Positions 31,838 through 42,064 of a stretch of 64,000 nucleotides of DNA are shown piece by piece; position 1 is the first letter of the stretch, and each line of letters starts with the position of its first letter. Both the position numbers and the translations under genes were made by a program. The notes under the pieces are model-generated. The model was given only the letters and a program-made list of their open reading frames with translations. It was not told the DNA's origin and did no database searches. The stretch is taken from the NCBI GenBank assembly GCA_025350465.1, contig JANXXU010000028.1:1-64000 (forward strand), in the 5' to 3' direction. The stretch comes from Alphaproteobacteria bacterium (GTDB lineage: Bacteria; Pseudomonadota; Alphaproteobacteria; Micropepsales; Micropepsaceae).

Positions 31838-32611
31838 GTGCTGCCTGCGCTGAACCAGATCCTGCCCGCCGATATTCTGATTTATGCGCTGGTCTTCGCA
31901 CGTGTCGGCGCGATGGTCATGACGCTGCCGGCGCTGGGCGAAGCGATCATTCCGCCGCGCGTGCGGCTGATGCTGGCGTTGGCGCTGGTCATCCTGCTTG
32001 TGCCGATCGTCGGCGACACCTATCCGGTCGGCGCCACGCAAAAACCGGTCATGCTTGTGGGCCTGATCGGCCTTGAGACGTTGACGGGCCTCGCGATCGG
32101 GTTGTTGTTGCGCACTGTGCTAACGGCCGTGAATACCGCGGGCAACGTCATCGCCATGCAAAGCGGGCTCGCGTTTGCGCAAACGTTCGATCCAAGCCAG
32201 CAAACGCAAAGCGCGTTGGTCTCGACATTCATTTCGTTGCTGGCGATCGTCTTGATCTTTGCGGCCGATCTGCATCACTTGCTGATTGCCGGCATCAGAC
32301 AATCCTATGTGTTGTTTCCGCCCGGCAAAATCCTGCCGACGGGCGATTTCGCGAAGCTTGCGATCGAGACGGTCTCGGAGGCGTTCACGCTCGGCGTGCA
32401 AATGGCGTCGCCGTTTCTGGTCTTCGGTCTCATTCTTTATGGCGCATCGGGCGTGGTTTCCCGTTTGATGCCGCAAGTGCAGATCTTCTTTCTCGCCATG
32501 CCTCTCAACATCCTGGCGGGGTTTATCCTGCTCGCGCTGACGCTCTCTGGGATGATGCTCTGGTTTCTCGATGCCTTCGCCGCGAAGGTTCATCTGTTCG
32601 CGCCGCTTTAG
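31838..32611 (+). CDS. fliR: FliR, flagellar export gate protein
   Basis: This 257-aa integral membrane protein has about six hydrophobic segments and the family motifs LVFARVGAMVMTLPALGE and QSGLAFAQTFDPSQQTQS. It starts with GTG at 31838, 18 nt after fliQ. It completes the FliP/FliQ/FliR gate, with fliP encoded divergently at 28963. Length is normal. Confidence 0.94.
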   Translation: MLPALNQILPADILIYALVFARVGAMVMTLPALGEAIIPPRVRLMLALALVILLVPIVGDTYPVGATQKPVMLVGLIGLETLTGLAIGLLLRTVLTAVNTAGNVIAMQSGLAFAQTFDPSQQTQSALVSTFISLLAIVLIFAADLHHLLIAGIRQSYVLFPPGKILPTGDFAKLAIETVSEAFTLGVQMASPFLVFGLILYGASGVVSRLMPQVQIFFLAMPLNILAGFILLALTLSGMMLWFLDAFAAKVHLFAPL

Positions 32612-32623
32612 GGTCTGCGCGGC

Positions 32624-33715
32624 ATGGCTGAAGAACAAGACGACAGTCAAAAAACCGAACAACCTACCCAAAGGCGGTTGCGCGATGCCGAGGAGAAGGG
32701 CGACGTCGCGCAGTCGCCGGAAATCGCGACCTTGGCCGTCCTCGCCGCGGCGACCGCCTACATTGCAATGTGGGGCGGATCGACGGCGAGCCAGATCAAG
32801 GGACTGATGACGTCGTTCTTGGCTGAACCGCATCGCCTTCAGGTCAGCAGCGGGGCCATGAGCGCGCTCTTCAGTTCGCTCGGGATACAGGTCGTCGGCA
32901 TTTTGGCCGTTCCGCTCGGAATTCTGGCGGCGGCGTCGGTGGCGGCCCACTGGGTCCAGCACCCGCCCGGCTTCAGCGGCGAGAAGCTCAAACCGGATAT
33001 TTCGCGGCTCAGCCCGCTGAAGGGCTTTGGGCGAATCTTCGGCCGAGCGGCGCTGATCAATTTTTTGAAGGGACTCGTGAAAGTTGCAGCCGCAGGCTTC
33101 GCAATTTTCACGATCATTTGGCCGGTGCGCAACGAGGTGATCGCACTTGCGACCTTGCCTGTCGCAGAAATTTTGCCGTTTGTTCAATCTGTTACCGTTC
33201 GTTTCTTGTGTGCTGCCTTAGCTGTCCTCGCGTTTTTTGCGATCGCCGACTACGGCTGGCAATATTTCGAGCGGATGAAGCGCCTCAAGATGACGCGCCA
33301 GGAGTTGCGCGACGAGTTCAAACAATCGGAAGGCGACCCAACCGTTAAGGCGCGCCTCAAACAAGTTCGCTCAGAACGTGCGCGCAGGCGGATGATGGCG
33401 GCCGTGCCGAAGGCTTCCGTCATTATCACCAACCCAACGCACTTCGCGGTCGCGTTGGCCTACGAATCTGGCAAGATGGCGGCACCTATCTGCGTCGCCA
33501 AAGGTGCCGATCTGATTGCGCTCAAGATTCGCGAGATTGCGGAGGCCCACAACGTGCCTATCGTGGAAAACCCGCCGCTCGCACGAACGCTCTACGCCTC
33601 TGTCGATGTGGATGAGACGATTAAGCCGGAGCACTTCAAGGCGGTGGCGCAAGTCATCGGCTATGTGATGCGGCTTAAGAACAAAGTCACCGCACGGACA
33701 GAGCGTCGTAGATGA
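32624..33715 (+). CDS. flhB: FlhB, export substrate-specificity switch protein
   Basis: This 363-aa protein has four transmembrane helices in residues about 30-210, a basic linker, and the autocleavage motif NPTH at 270-273 in VIITNPTHFAVALAY. Cleavage there switches export from rod/hook to filament substrates. The N-terminus (EDDSQKTEQPTQRRLRDAEEKGDV) is typical. The stop overlaps the cckA start by 4 nt, tying a cell-cycle kinase to the flagellar operon. Confidence 0.97.
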   Translation: MAEEQDDSQKTEQPTQRRLRDAEEKGDVAQSPEIATLAVLAAATAYIAMWGGSTASQIKGLMTSFLAEPHRLQVSSGAMSALFSSLGIQVVGILAVPLGILAAASVAAHWVQHPPGFSGEKLKPDISRLSPLKGFGRIFGRAALINFLKGLVKVAAAGFAIFTIIWPVRNEVIALATLPVAEILPFVQSVTVRFLCAALAVLAFFAIADYGWQYFERMKRLKMTRQELRDEFKQSEGDPTVKARLKQVRSERARRRMMAAVPKASVIITNPTHFAVALAYESGKMAAPICVAKGADLIALKIREIAEAHNVPIVENPPLARTLYASVDVDETIKPEHFKAVAQVIGYVMRLKNKVTARTERRR

Positions 33716-35922
33716 ACCAAGCCGCCAAGCCCGAAACCTTTCCCACACCTGAAGTTTCCGAGCCGCCGCCGAAGCGGCCGTTCAAGTTGAACCCGGCGCT
33801 GTGCGCGCTCGCGCTGTTCGGCTTGGCGTGCCTGGCCGGTACGGCGGTCGTGCTATGGCCGCAAGCGGCTGGGCCGGGTGGTCTCGCGCTCCTCATCAGT
33901 ATTACGATCATTGGGGCGATCCTGTTGCTATCGTTGACGTCCGGGCGGCTCACGCCTGCCGAGGCGCCGGCGCGATTGTTCGGCGCGGCGCTCGATGCCG
34001 ATCCGATACCCTGCTGCATCACGGCTGCCGACGGCTCGGTCGCCTATGTCAACCCAGGCTGGCGGCGGATGTTCGGACACAGTCCGGCGGGCGGCGATGT
34101 TCTGCCCGTCGCCGGGTTCGCGGGTGATGCGGAGACGGCGCAACGGCTCTACCGATTGGTGCGCGCCGCGGGCCTCAAGGAGGCGCGGGAAGAAGAGCTC
34201 AAGCTTAGGGGCGTCGCAGGCAAATGGGTGCACGTCGCGGCGACGCCCATCAGTCCGCAGGGGCACACGAGCTGGCGGGTGACGGATGCCTCGCCGCGGC
34301 GGCCGCTGATGCCAGGCGTGGAGGGCCAGAGACATTCGGTTGTCGTCCAATTCCGGCCCATGGAAGCGGCGCGCCAGGCGTTGTTGCCGCTGATCGAGGG
34401 CGGTCCGCGTATCCCGCGTTTCTTTCAGGATGCGCCGGTCGGCGTCGCGCTGATCGACGGCAGCGGCAAAATTTTCGAGGCAAACACGGCGTTCGCCTCC
34501 ATCACGGGCGCCGATCCGAAGCGTGCGTGGGAGAAATCGCTGTTCGAACTGTTGCGCGACCAGTCCGCACAAGAGACGCGGGCGAGGTTGACCTCGTTGC
34601 GCATCGGCGAAGTGTCGCGCGCACCCGTCGACGTGCGCTTCCGGCCCGGGAACGAGCGGACCGCCCAACTTTTTGCGGGGCGTCTCAACCCGTCGGAAGC
34701 GGGCGGCGCGGTTCATGCGATCTATTTGATCGACACGACAGGACAAACCGCGCTTGAGACTCAATTCGCGCAGTCGCAAAAGATGCAAGCCGTTGGGCAG
34801 CTCGCCGGCGGTATCGCGCACGACTTCAACAATCTGCTGACTGTTATCAACGGGTACGCGGAATTGCTGCTGCAGCGCACGCCGGCGACAGATCCGTCAT
34901 TTCGAGATCTCAACGATATCCGATCGACGGGTTTGCGGGCAGCTTCGCTGGTGCGCCAGCTTCTTGCGTTCTCGCGCCAGCAAACGCTCGAGCCGCAGAT
35001 GTTGTCGGTCACCGATCTCGTCGCCGATTGGTCGGTGACGTTGCGCCGCTTGATCGGTGATCGCGTCAAACTGAGGGTCGAGCACGGGCGCGATTTGTGG
35101 CCGGTGATGGCCGACCCCACTCAGCTTGGCAACGTGCTCATCAATCTCGCGGTCAACGCACGCGATGCGATGCCGAACGGCGGCACGCTCACGCTGCGGT
35201 CCTCCAACATTTCGGTCGAGGAAACCAAGGCGCAGGGCCACGTCCTAATGCCGACCGGCGATTACTGCATGATCGAAGTGGAAGACACAGGCATCGGTAT
35301 CCCGAAGGAAAACCTCGGCAAGATCTTCGAGCCGTTCTTCACGACGAAGGACAAGGGGCACGGAACGGGTTTGGGCCTAGCGTCGGTGTATGGGATCGTG
35401 AAGCAGACCGGCGGCTATATCTTCCCGGAGTCGGAAGTCGGGCGCGGGACGGTTTTCCGCATCTATCTGCCGAGATACGTGGCGTCTGCAACCAGCGAGC
35501 CGGCAAAGATGAGCGAACCGGAGAGGCCGCAAGCGCCGCGCGATCTGACGGGCGTCGGTACGATCTTGTTGGTCGAGGACGAGGACGCCGTGCGTGATTT
35601 CGCCGTGCGGGCGCTGACGATGCGCGGCTATCGCGTGCTGTCGGCATCAGGCGGCGAAGAGGCGTTGGATCTCGTGCATTCGCATGAGGGCGAAATCGAT
35701 CTTTTGATCTCCGACGTAGTGATGCCGTCGATGGACGGGCCGGCGCTGGTGAAGGCAGTGCGCGAGATCAAGCCGAACCTGCGCATCATCTTCATCTCGG
35801 GCTACGCCGAAGAAGCGTTCCGCAATTCGCCCGACCGGCCGGAGGATTTCCACTTTCTGCCCAAGCCGTTCAGCCTGAAGCAGCTGACGACCAAAGTGAA
35901 GGACGTGCTCGAGGCGGGATAG
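33712..35922 (+). CDS. cckA: CckA-like hybrid histidine kinase
   Basis: This 736-aa protein has two N-terminal transmembrane segments (about 28-47 and 52-74), two PAS-like regions (about 95-200 and 240-350), and an HisKA domain with the phospho-acceptor His370 in GGIAHDFNNLLTVINGYAEL. An HATPase domain (NLAVNARDAMPNGG; GTGLGLASVYG) and a C-terminal receiver with Asp668 in LLISDVVMPSMDG follow. Architecture and motifs match CckA, the kinase that phosphorylates CtrA and CpdR through ChpT. The start overlaps flhB by 4 nt, so CckA is probably produced with the flagellar operon. Confidence 0.92.
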   Translation: MNQAAKPETFPTPEVSEPPPKRPFKLNPALCALALFGLACLAGTAVVLWPQAAGPGGLALLISITIIGAILLLSLTSGRLTPAEAPARLFGAALDADPIPCCITAADGSVAYVNPGWRRMFGHSPAGGDVLPVAGFAGDAETAQRLYRLVRAAGLKEAREEELKLRGVAGKWVHVAATPISPQGHTSWRVTDASPRRPLMPGVEGQRHSVVVQFRPMEAARQALLPLIEGGPRIPRFFQDAPVGVALIDGSGKIFEANTAFASITGADPKRAWEKSLFELLRDQSAQETRARLTSLRIGEVSRAPVDVRFRPGNERTAQLFAGRLNPSEAGGAVHAIYLIDTTGQTALETQFAQSQKMQAVGQLAGGIAHDFNNLLTVINGYAELLLQRTPATDPSFRDLNDIRSTGLRAASLVRQLLAFSRQQTLEPQMLSVTDLVADWSVTLRRLIGDRVKLRVEHGRDLWPVMADPTQLGNVLINLAVNARDAMPNGGTLTLRSSNISVEETKAQGHVLMPTGDYCMIEVEDTGIGIPKENLGKIFEPFFTTKDKGHGTGLGLASVYGIVKQTGGYIFPESEVGRGTVFRIYLPRYVASATSEPAKMSEPERPQAPRDLTGVGTILLVEDEDAVRDFAVRALTMRGYRVLSASGGEEALDLVHSHEGEIDLLISDVVMPSMDGPALVKAVREIKPNLRIIFISGYAEEAFRNSPDRPEDFHFLPKPFSLKQLTTKVKDVLEAG

Positions 35923-35926
35923 ACGC

Positions 35927-35941
35927 CGCGCGCGCGCGCGC
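35927..35941. repeat. (CG)n run after cckA
   Basis: Fifteen alternating C and G bases follow the cckA stop. Alternating CG runs can adopt Z-DNA or self-pair in RNA. No other function is visible. Confidence 0.5.
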
Positions 35942-35955
35942 CCCACGTCGAGGCC

Positions 35956-36153
35956 ATGAAAAAACGTCAGCGCGGTAAAGCCAAGAACATTGCGGAGTCG
36001 GCCAGGCAGGACCTTTTTGCAAAGGTCAGCGAAGAAGACGTGATGCAACGGTTCAATCGCCTGATCGAAGCGATGGCTAAGGCACCGGCGTTACCCAAGA
36101 AGAAGAAACGAACCGTAGCGCGCCAGACGCCAGACGATGTTTTCGATGACTAA
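35956..36153 (+). CDS. Small basic hypothetical protein (65 aa)
   Basis: This 65-residue protein, rich in Lys and Arg with an acidic tail (TPDDVFDD), begins MKKRQRGKAKNIAESARQDL. GAGGCC upstream of the ATG could serve as a weak ribosome site. It contains a short amphipathic helix (EEDVMQRFNRLIEAMAK). No family is recognised. It is convergent with the zinc-ribbon gene, with overlapping stops. Coding status is likely but not certain. Confidence 0.45.
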   Translation: MKKRQRGKAKNIAESARQDLFAKVSEEDVMQRFNRLIEAMAKAPALPKKKKRTVARQTPDDVFDD

Positions 36154-36605
36154 ATTTTCGTAATTCGTGATCGCGACTCACGCGCGCGTGGCGAACGCGC
36201 ATCAGACAAACCGATATCCACAGAGTGGCGCACGATTTCGCGTTTCATGCGCCATGCTGTCTTATAGGTCACGCCAATTTCTCGTTGAATTTCTTTCGCG
36301 CTGTATGGTTTCGTCCGTGTACAGATCAAGAACATCAAAAAGTACCAAATTTGCAGACTCACGCGAGTACCCGCAAAAGCTGTACCGGCCATCGGGTGGA
36401 TGTGATGACCGCACCACTGACAAACGTAAGCGGGCTCCTTCGACAACCGGTGAAAGCGTCCGCGGCGCTCGCATTTCGGGCACTGACCCGGATTGCCGAA
36501 TCGGAGAGCGAGCAAGTGGTCCAAACAGATGTCGTCTGTCGGGAATCGCCGGGCGAATTGCTTGAAAGGCGCTGTTTGCACGGGTTGGTTTGCTCCCGGG
36601 TTCAA
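36150..36605 (-). CDS. IS1595-type transposase N-terminal (zinc-ribbon/HTH) protein without catalytic domain
   Basis: This 151-aa protein has the IS1595-type N-terminal block. It contains a zinc ribbon with Cys42, Cys45, Cys62 and Cys65 and the phrase GHHIHPMAGTAF, then an HTH region (YSAKEIQREIGVTYKTAWRMKREI). The DDE catalytic domain that should follow is absent, so the protein cannot transpose by itself. It may be a truncated insertion-sequence remnant or a domesticated DNA-binding protein. No flanking inverted repeats were found. It is divergent from recA, and a LexA-type box lies only 45 nt from its start. Confidence 0.75.
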   Translation of the reverse strand: MNPGANQPVQTAPFKQFARRFPTDDICLDHLLALRFGNPGQCPKCERRGRFHRLSKEPAYVCQWCGHHIHPMAGTAFAGTRVSLQIWYFLMFLICTRTKPYSAKEIQREIGVTYKTAWRMKREIVRHSVDIGLSDARSPRARESRSRITKI

Positions 36606-36649
36606 ACTAAACAGCGCTATACATAGGTCAAGGGGATATATTTTCTATA

Positions 36650-36664
36650 GAACAAATTTGGAAC
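36650..36664. promoter_or_regulatory. LexA box 1 (GAAC-N7-GAAC)
   Basis: GAAC (36650-36653), AAATTTG, GAAC (36661-36664): an exact match to the alphaproteobacterial LexA box. It is 45 nt upstream of the divergent zinc-ribbon gene and 119 nt upstream of recA. Confidence 0.8.
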
Positions 36665-36717
36665 AGTTGTCTAATTATCGTTTTATTTCAGTAGGTTAAG
36701 TCGTGTTTGCAAATATA

Positions 36718-36732
36718 GAACAAATCGGGTAC
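36718..36732. promoter_or_regulatory. LexA box 2 (GAAC-N7-GTAC) upstream of recA
   Basis: GAAC (36718-36721), 7 nt, GTAC (36729-36732), 51 nt before the recA ATG. One mismatch from the strict repeat. It shares AAAT in the spacer with box 1. The intergenic DNA here is AT-rich, as expected for a strong promoter. Confidence 0.7.
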
Positions 36733-36782
36733 ATTCACCATCATTGCAGCGTCAACACCCGATGGAATAAGGAGAGACCGAA

Positions 36783-37862
36783 ATGAGTGCCCAACTTCGC
36801 GTTGTCGAACCGCAGGACGAAATGGACCGCAAAAAAGCCCTGGAAGCCGCCCTCAGCCAGATCGACCGCGCGTTCGGCAAGGGTTCCGTCATGAAACTCG
36901 GAACCCAAACCAAGATCGCCGAGATCGAATCAATCTCGACGGGATCATTGGGTCTCGACATCGCGCTCGGCATCGGCGGGCTGCCGAAGGGGCGCGTGAT
37001 CGAGATCTATGGGCCGGAATCATCGGGCAAGACGACTTTGGCACTGCAAGTTGTAGCCGAGGCGCAAAAGCAAAAGGGAGGTGGGGTTGCCGCCTTCATC
37101 GACGCGGAACACGCACTCGACATCGGCTACGCAAAGAAGCTCGGCGTCGATGTCGCCGAACTGCTTGTCTCGCAGCCCGACACGGGCGAGCAGGCGCTGG
37201 AGATCGCGGACACGCTCATACGCTCGGGCGCGGTCGATGTGATCGTCATCGATTCGGTTGCCGCGCTGACGCCCAAGGCCGAGATCGAAGGCGAGATGGG
37301 CGATTCCTTGCCCGGCCTTCAAGCGCGGCTCATGAGCCAAGCCATGCGCAAGCTCACGGCGTCGATTTCGCGTTCGAACTGCATGGTCATCTTCATCAAT
37401 CAAATCCGCATGAAGATCGGCGTCATGTTCGGCAATCCGGAGACGACGACCGGCGGTAACGCACTCAAATTCTATGCCTCGGTGCGGCTCGACATCCGCC
37501 GCATCGGCGCCATCAAGGAACGCGAGGATGTGATCGGCAACCAGACGCGCGTCAAAGTCGTGAAGAACAAGGTCGCGCCGCCGTTCCGCCAGGTCGAGTT
37601 CGACATCATGTATGGCGCCGGGATCTCGAAGACCGGCGAACTTGTCGATCTAGGGTCCAAGGCCGGGATAATCGAGAAATCCGGCTCCTGGTTTTCCTAT
37701 GACAGTCAGCGCATCGGCCAGGGCCGCGAGAACGCCAAGGCCTTCCTCGCCGAGAACCCGGATATGGCGGCCAAGATCGAAGCGGCAATTCGCGCAAATG
37801 CCGGCCTCCTTAGCGCGGCTTTGGTGACGGCATCTGAAAAAGATGAAGCCAACGACGACTGA
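36783..37862 (+). CDS. recA: RecA recombinase
   Basis: This 359-aa protein has the Walker A motif GPESSGKT (77-84), [22 protein letters not shown] with Walker B, and the [24 protein letters not shown] and [14 protein letters not shown] blocks. It forms filaments on single-stranded DNA, pairs homologous strands and triggers LexA self-cleavage. The ATG follows AAGGAGAG. SOS control is indicated by two LexA-type boxes upstream. A strong terminator follows. Confidence 0.99.
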   Translation: MSAQLRVVEPQDEMDRKKALEAALSQIDRAFGKGSVMKLGTQTKIAEIESISTGSLGLDIALGIGGLPKGRVIEIYGPESSGKTTLALQVVAEAQKQKGGGVAAFIDAEHALDIGYAKKLGVDVAELLVSQPDTGEQALEIADTLIRSGAVDVIVIDSVAALTPKAEIEGEMGDSLPGLQARLMSQAMRKLTASISRSNCMVIFINQIRMKIGVMFGNPETTTGGNALKFYASVRLDIRRIGAIKEREDVIGNQTRVKVVKNKVAPPFRQVEFDIMYGAGISKTGELVDLGSKAGIIEKSGSWFSYDSQRIGQGRENAKAFLAENPDMAAKIEAAIRANAGLLSAALVTASEKDEANDD

Positions 37863-37900
37863 TTTCTTTCCCGCAGAACGCACCCCGCATGTGGCAAAGA

Positions 37901-37934
37901 AAGGCCCGGGACATCCGCCCGGGCCTTCGTCTTT
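37901..37934 (+). terminator. Rho-independent terminator after recA
   Basis: AAGGCCCGGG (37901-37910), a 7-nt loop and CCCGGGCCTT (37918-37927) form a perfect 10-bp stem, followed by CGTCTTT. Flanking AAAGA and TCTTT could extend it. The remaining DNA up to alaS (38156) shows no gene. Confidence 0.85.
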
Positions 37935-38156
37935 GAAGACTTGAGTTCGGCGACGTCGAGGCTCGGGTCAGGGGATAAAACTGCCTGTTTCGGCCGATCT
38001 CGAGGGTCGGCGCGGCATGCGGGCCCTTTCCCTCGGATTTGGTCCCCGACAGATGCCGGCCGCGACTGCACTTCGCTGGACACCCGCAGAGGTCGCCGAT
38101 TACATCCTTACGCAACGTGCGTGCGAGACTCGCGGGCGAGCACGGCAGGACCAGAT

Positions 38157-40811
38157 ATGGCATCGCTGAACGACATTCGATCGACGTTTTTGGACTACTT
38201 CGCAAAGGCGGGGCACGAGATCGTGCCGTCGTCTCCCCTCGTGCCGCGCAACGACCCGACGCTGATGTTCACCAACGCCGGCATGGTGCAGTTCAAGAAC
38301 GTGTTCACGGGACAGGAGAAGCGGGCGCAGTCGCGGGCGACCTCCTCGCAGAAATGCGTTCGCGCCGGCGGCAAGCACAACGACCTCGACAATGTCGGCT
38401 ACACCGCACGCCATCACACGTTCTTCGAAATGCTCGGCAATTTTTCGTTCGGCGACTATTTCAAGGACGTTGCGATCGAACTCGCTTGGACCCTCATCAC
38501 CAAGGAATTCGCACTGAACAAGGACCGCCTGCTTGTCACCGTCTATTCGGAAGACAATGAAGCGGCGGCGTTGTGGAAGAAAATCGCGGGCTTTCCGGAC
38601 TCCAAGATCATCCGCATTCCGACGTCGGATAATTTTTGGTCGATGGGCGAAACGGGCCCCTGCGGGCCGTGTTCCGAGATCTTCTACGACTACGGCGACA
38701 AGGTGCAGGGCGGGCCGCCCGGATCGCCCGACCAAGACGGCGATCGTTTCGTCGAATTCTGGAACTTGGTCTTCATGCAATTCGACCAGGTCTCCAAAGA
38801 CAAGCGCGTGGCGTTGCCGAAACCGTCGATTGACACGGGCATGGGGCTCGAGCGCCTCTCGTCGATCCTGCAAGGCCATACCGACAATTACGACACCGAC
38901 CTCTTCCGTCACTTGATCGAAGCGTCGGCACATTTTAGCGGCCAGCGCCCGGACGGACCGCATGCGGCGAGCCATCGCGTCATCGCCGACCATTTGCGCG
39001 CCACGTCGTTTCTGATCGCCGACGGCGTGCTGCCGTCGAACGAGGGGCGTGGCTACGTGCTGCGCCGGATCATGCGGCGCGCGATGCGCCATGCGCACAT
39101 CATCGGCTCGAAGGATCCCTTGATGTGGCGGCTCGTGCCGGCGTTGGTGAGCGAGATGGGCACGGCATATCCGGAACTGGTGCGCGCGCAGCCGCTTGTC
39201 ACGGAAACGCTGAAGCTCGAGGAGACAAAGTTTCGCCAGACGCTTGAGCGCGGATTGAAACTGCTGGAGGAAGCCGTCGAAAAGATCGGCGCATCGAAGA
39301 CGCTGCCCGGCGACGTCGCGTTTCGGCTCTACGACACGTTCGGTTTTCCCCTCGATCTGACGGAAGACGCGCTACGGCCACGCGGCATTGCGGTCGACAG
39401 GACCGGCTTCGATGCGGCGATGGCAAAGCAAAAGTCGGACGCGCGCGCGGCTTGGATGGGCTCGGGCGAGGCCGCAACGGAAGCTGTGTGGTTCGAGTTG
39501 CGCGAAAAAGTCGGCGCGACCGAGTTCCTGGGCTACGACACCGAAAGCGCGGAAGGCATTGTGACGGCTCTCTTGAAGGGCGGGAAGCCTGTCGATGCAC
39601 TGCAGACCGGCGACGAGGGCCAGGTGCTCGTCAATCAGACGCCGTTCTATGGCGAGTCCGGCGGCCAGGTCGGCGATGAAGGCGCGATGTTCACGAAGAA
39701 CGGTGCCGAGTTCGCCGTCAGCGACACACAAAAGAAGCTTGGCGATGTGCATGTGCATTTCGGCAAGGTCGAGCGCGGAACGCTCAAGGTCGGCGACGTC
39801 GTCGATTTGCGCGTCGATACCGTGCGGCGCACGGCGACGCGTGCGAACCACTCGGCGACGCATTTGCTGCACGAGGCGCTGCGGCGCGTCTTGGGGCCGC
39901 ATGTGACGCAAAAGGGATCGCTCGTTGCGCCCGACAGGCTGCGCTTCGATTTCTCGCACCCGAAAGCACTGAGCGAAGCGGAAATCGCCGAGATCGAAGC
40001 GCAAGTCAATGCATTGATCTTGCGCAACGAAGAGGTGGCGACGCGGCTGATGACGCCGGATAAAGCGATCGAAGCCGGGGCCATGGCCTTGTTTGGCGAG
40101 AAATACGGCGACGAGGTGCGCGTGCTCAGCATGGGCACCAAGGACGGCCGCGTCTTCTCGACCGAGCTGTGCGGCGGTACGCATGTGCGCCGGCTTGGCG
40201 ATATCGGGCTGTTCAAGATCACCGGCGAGAGCGCGGTGGCGGCGGGCGTCCGGCGCATCGAAGGGTTGAGCGGTGCGGGCGCGCTTGCCTACCTTAACGG
40301 TTACTATCGTTATGCCCGCGAGGCGGCGGCGGCGCTGCGTGCGGCGCCTGCGGAGTTGACCGAGCGTGTGGCGCAACTCGTCGAAGAGCGCAAACGGCTG
40401 GAACGCGACCTCGGCGAGGCGCGACGCCAGCTGGCGATGGGCGGCGGCAGCGGGCCGGCGACATCGGACGTCACCGATATCGGCGGCGTCAAAGTCATCG
40501 CGCGGATCGTCGAAGGCATCGATCCGAAAGACCTTCGCAGCATCATCGACGGTGCAAAGAAGCAAATCGGCTCCGGCGTCGTGGCGCTTGCCATGTCGAC
40601 AGAGGGAAAGGCGGCGCTTGCGGTCGGCGTGACGGATGATTTGGTTGCCCGCTTCAATGCGGTCGAGCTGTTGCGCAAAGGCGTCGAGGCGGTAGGCGGC
40701 AAAGGCGGTGGTGGACGGCCAGACATGGCGCAAGGCGGCGGCCCTGACGGCGCGCGGGCGCAAGCGGCTCTCGACGCAATCACATCCGGCATTCGCGAGC
40801 GCGCCGCTTGA
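38157..40811 (+). CDS. alaS: Alanyl-tRNA synthetase
   Basis: This 884-aa protein begins [20 protein letters not shown]. It has the class II aminoacylation core ([17 protein letters not shown]), the editing-domain zinc motifs HSATHLLH and CGGTH, and the C-terminal C-Ala region ending in [12 protein letters not shown]. It charges tRNA-Ala and deacylates mischarged Ser/Gly-tRNA. The frame is open from 37941 but the true start is ATG 38157, with GCAGGA upstream. The stop overlaps the TTG start of the channel gene. Confidence 0.98.
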   Translation: MASLNDIRSTFLDYFAKAGHEIVPSSPLVPRNDPTLMFTNAGMVQFKNVFTGQEKRAQSRATSSQKCVRAGGKHNDLDNVGYTARHHTFFEMLGNFSFGDYFKDVAIELAWTLITKEFALNKDRLLVTVYSEDNEAAALWKKIAGFPDSKIIRIPTSDNFWSMGETGPCGPCSEIFYDYGDKVQGGPPGSPDQDGDRFVEFWNLVFMQFDQVSKDKRVALPKPSIDTGMGLERLSSILQGHTDNYDTDLFRHLIEASAHFSGQRPDGPHAASHRVIADHLRATSFLIADGVLPSNEGRGYVLRRIMRRAMRHAHIIGSKDPLMWRLVPALVSEMGTAYPELVRAQPLVTETLKLEETKFRQTLERGLKLLEEAVEKIGASKTLPGDVAFRLYDTFGFPLDLTEDALRPRGIAVDRTGFDAAMAKQKSDARAAWMGSGEAATEAVWFELREKVGATEFLGYDTESAEGIVTALLKGGKPVDALQTGDEGQVLVNQTPFYGESGGQVGDEGAMFTKNGAEFAVSDTQKKLGDVHVHFGKVERGTLKVGDVVDLRVDTVRRTATRANHSATHLLHEALRRVLGPHVTQKGSLVAPDRLRFDFSHPKALSEAEIAEIEAQVNALILRNEEVATRLMTPDKAIEAGAMALFGEKYGDEVRVLSMGTKDGRVFSTELCGGTHVRRLGDIGLFKITGESAVAAGVRRIEGLSGAGALAYLNGYYRYAREAAAALRAAPAELTERVAQLVEERKRLERDLGEARRQLAMGGGSGPATSDVTDIGGVKVIARIVEGIDPKDLRSIIDGAKKQIGSGVVALAMSTEGKAALAVGVTDDLVARFNAVELLRKGVEAVGGKGGGGRPDMAQGGGPDGARAQAALDAITSGIRERAA

Positions 40812-42064
40812 GGGAGCTGCGCCGAGACACTGCAATCGGCCGCTTACGGCATCGGCTTTATATTGTGCTCGAGGCGGGCGGCTCGACGCCCGCCGCCTAC
40901 GCCTTCGACCAATTCATGGTCTTGTTGATCATCTTCAACGTGCTCGCGGTCATTCTGGAAAGCGTGCCGTCGTATCACGAGGCCTTCGCGCCCGAATTCT
41001 TTGTCTTTGATGTGGTCTCGATTGCGATATTCACTGTGGAATATCTTTTGCGCCTGTGGGTGTCGATCGAGATCCCGGCAATCCGACATCGCGGCGCGCT
41101 GGCCGGGCGGATAACGTTCGCCTCGCGCTTTTCGATGATCATCGACTTTCTGGCGATCGGGCCGACCTATTTCGCGATCTTCTTGATGCCCGGCGCGGAT
41201 TTGAGGATTCTGCGTGTCTTCCGCCTGATGCGTTTCCTCAAGCTTGTGCGCTACTCGCCGGCGATGGTGACGCTTGGCCGGGCGCTTTATGAGGAGCGCC
41301 GTGCGCTCATTGGAGCCTTCATTCTTATGATGGGTATGGCGGTATTCGCCGGCGCTATCATGTACGAGATCGAGGGCGTTGTTCAGCCTGCGACCTTCGG
41401 CACCATCCCCAGTGCCATTTGGTGGGCGATCGAAACACTCACAACAGTGGGTTATGGCGACGCCATCCCATCGACGGCGCTCGGCAAAGTGTTCGGCGGC
41501 GTCATCATGATTTGCGGCTTGGGCCTTTTCGCACTGCCGATCGGCATTGTCGCAACCGCGTTCGTCAATGAGATCCATCGGCGTGATTTTGTGGTGACCT
41601 GGGGGATGGTCGCGCGCGTGCCGCTGTTCTCGACGCTCGACGCCGCCTCGATCGCCGAAGTCATGAAGATCATGCGCACGCGCATGTTGTCGGCCGGCAC
41701 GGTGTTGGCGGCGCGCGGCGACGACGCGGAAGGCATGTACTTCATCGCCGACGGCGAGTTGCTGATCGACCTGCCGCGGCGCCAATTGAAACTTGGCGCC
41801 GGCGAGTTCTTCGGCGAAGTCGCTTTGCTCAAGCGGGTTCGGCGCATCGGCACGGTGACGGCACTGACGCGCTGCCATGTGATGATTATCGATGCCGCCG
41901 ATTTTGAAAGCTTGATCCGGCGCGACGAAAATTTGCGTGCGCAGATCACCGCGATCGCGGAAGAGCGGCTCGCCGGCGATTGGGCGGAAGTCACGGGCGA
42001 CGTCGTGCAAGACGAGATGGAGCAACAGCCGTCTGTGCGGCCGGAAGGCGACCCGGTGCTTTGA
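40808..42064 (+). CDS. Voltage-gated-type potassium channel with cyclic-nucleotide-binding domain, TTG start
   Basis: This 418-aa protein has six transmembrane helices. They include an S4-like helix [19 protein letters not shown] with regularly spaced Arg/Lys. The K+ selectivity filter TVGYGD is at 213-218. A C-terminal CNBD (about 285-395) contains [15 protein letters not shown]. The layout resembles MlotiK1-type bacterial CNG channels. It sits in the inner membrane and would be gated by cAMP or cGMP. The start is TTG at 40808, overlapping the alaS stop as TTGA. The next ATG would remove part of S1. Confidence 0.88.
   Translation: MRELRRDTAIGRLRHRLYIVLEAGGSTPAAYAFDQFMVLLIIFNVLAVILESVPSYHEAFAPEFFVFDVVSIAIFTVEYLLRLWVSIEIPAIRHRGALAGRITFASRFSMIIDFLAIGPTYFAIFLMPGADLRILRVFRLMRFLKLVRYSPAMVTLGRALYEERRALIGAFILMMGMAVFAGAIMYEIEGVVQPATFGTIPSAIWWAIETLTTVGYGDAIPSTALGKVFGGVIMICGLGLFALPIGIVATAFVNEIHRRDFVVTWGMVARVPLFSTLDAASIAEVMKIMRTRMLSAGTVLAARGDDAEGMYFIADGELLIDLPRRQLKLGAGEFFGEVALLKRVRRIGTVTALTRCHVMIIDAADFESLIRRDENLRAQITAIAEERLAGDWAEVTGDVVQDEMEQQPSVRPEGDPVL

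Noticed and set aside
36150-36605. Complete insertion sequence
   Set aside because: The catalytic DDE domain is absent and no terminal inverted repeats or target duplication were seen.
39372-40835. 487-aa open frame antisense to alaS
   Set aside because: alaS is intact with all motifs. The antisense product is compositionally biased.
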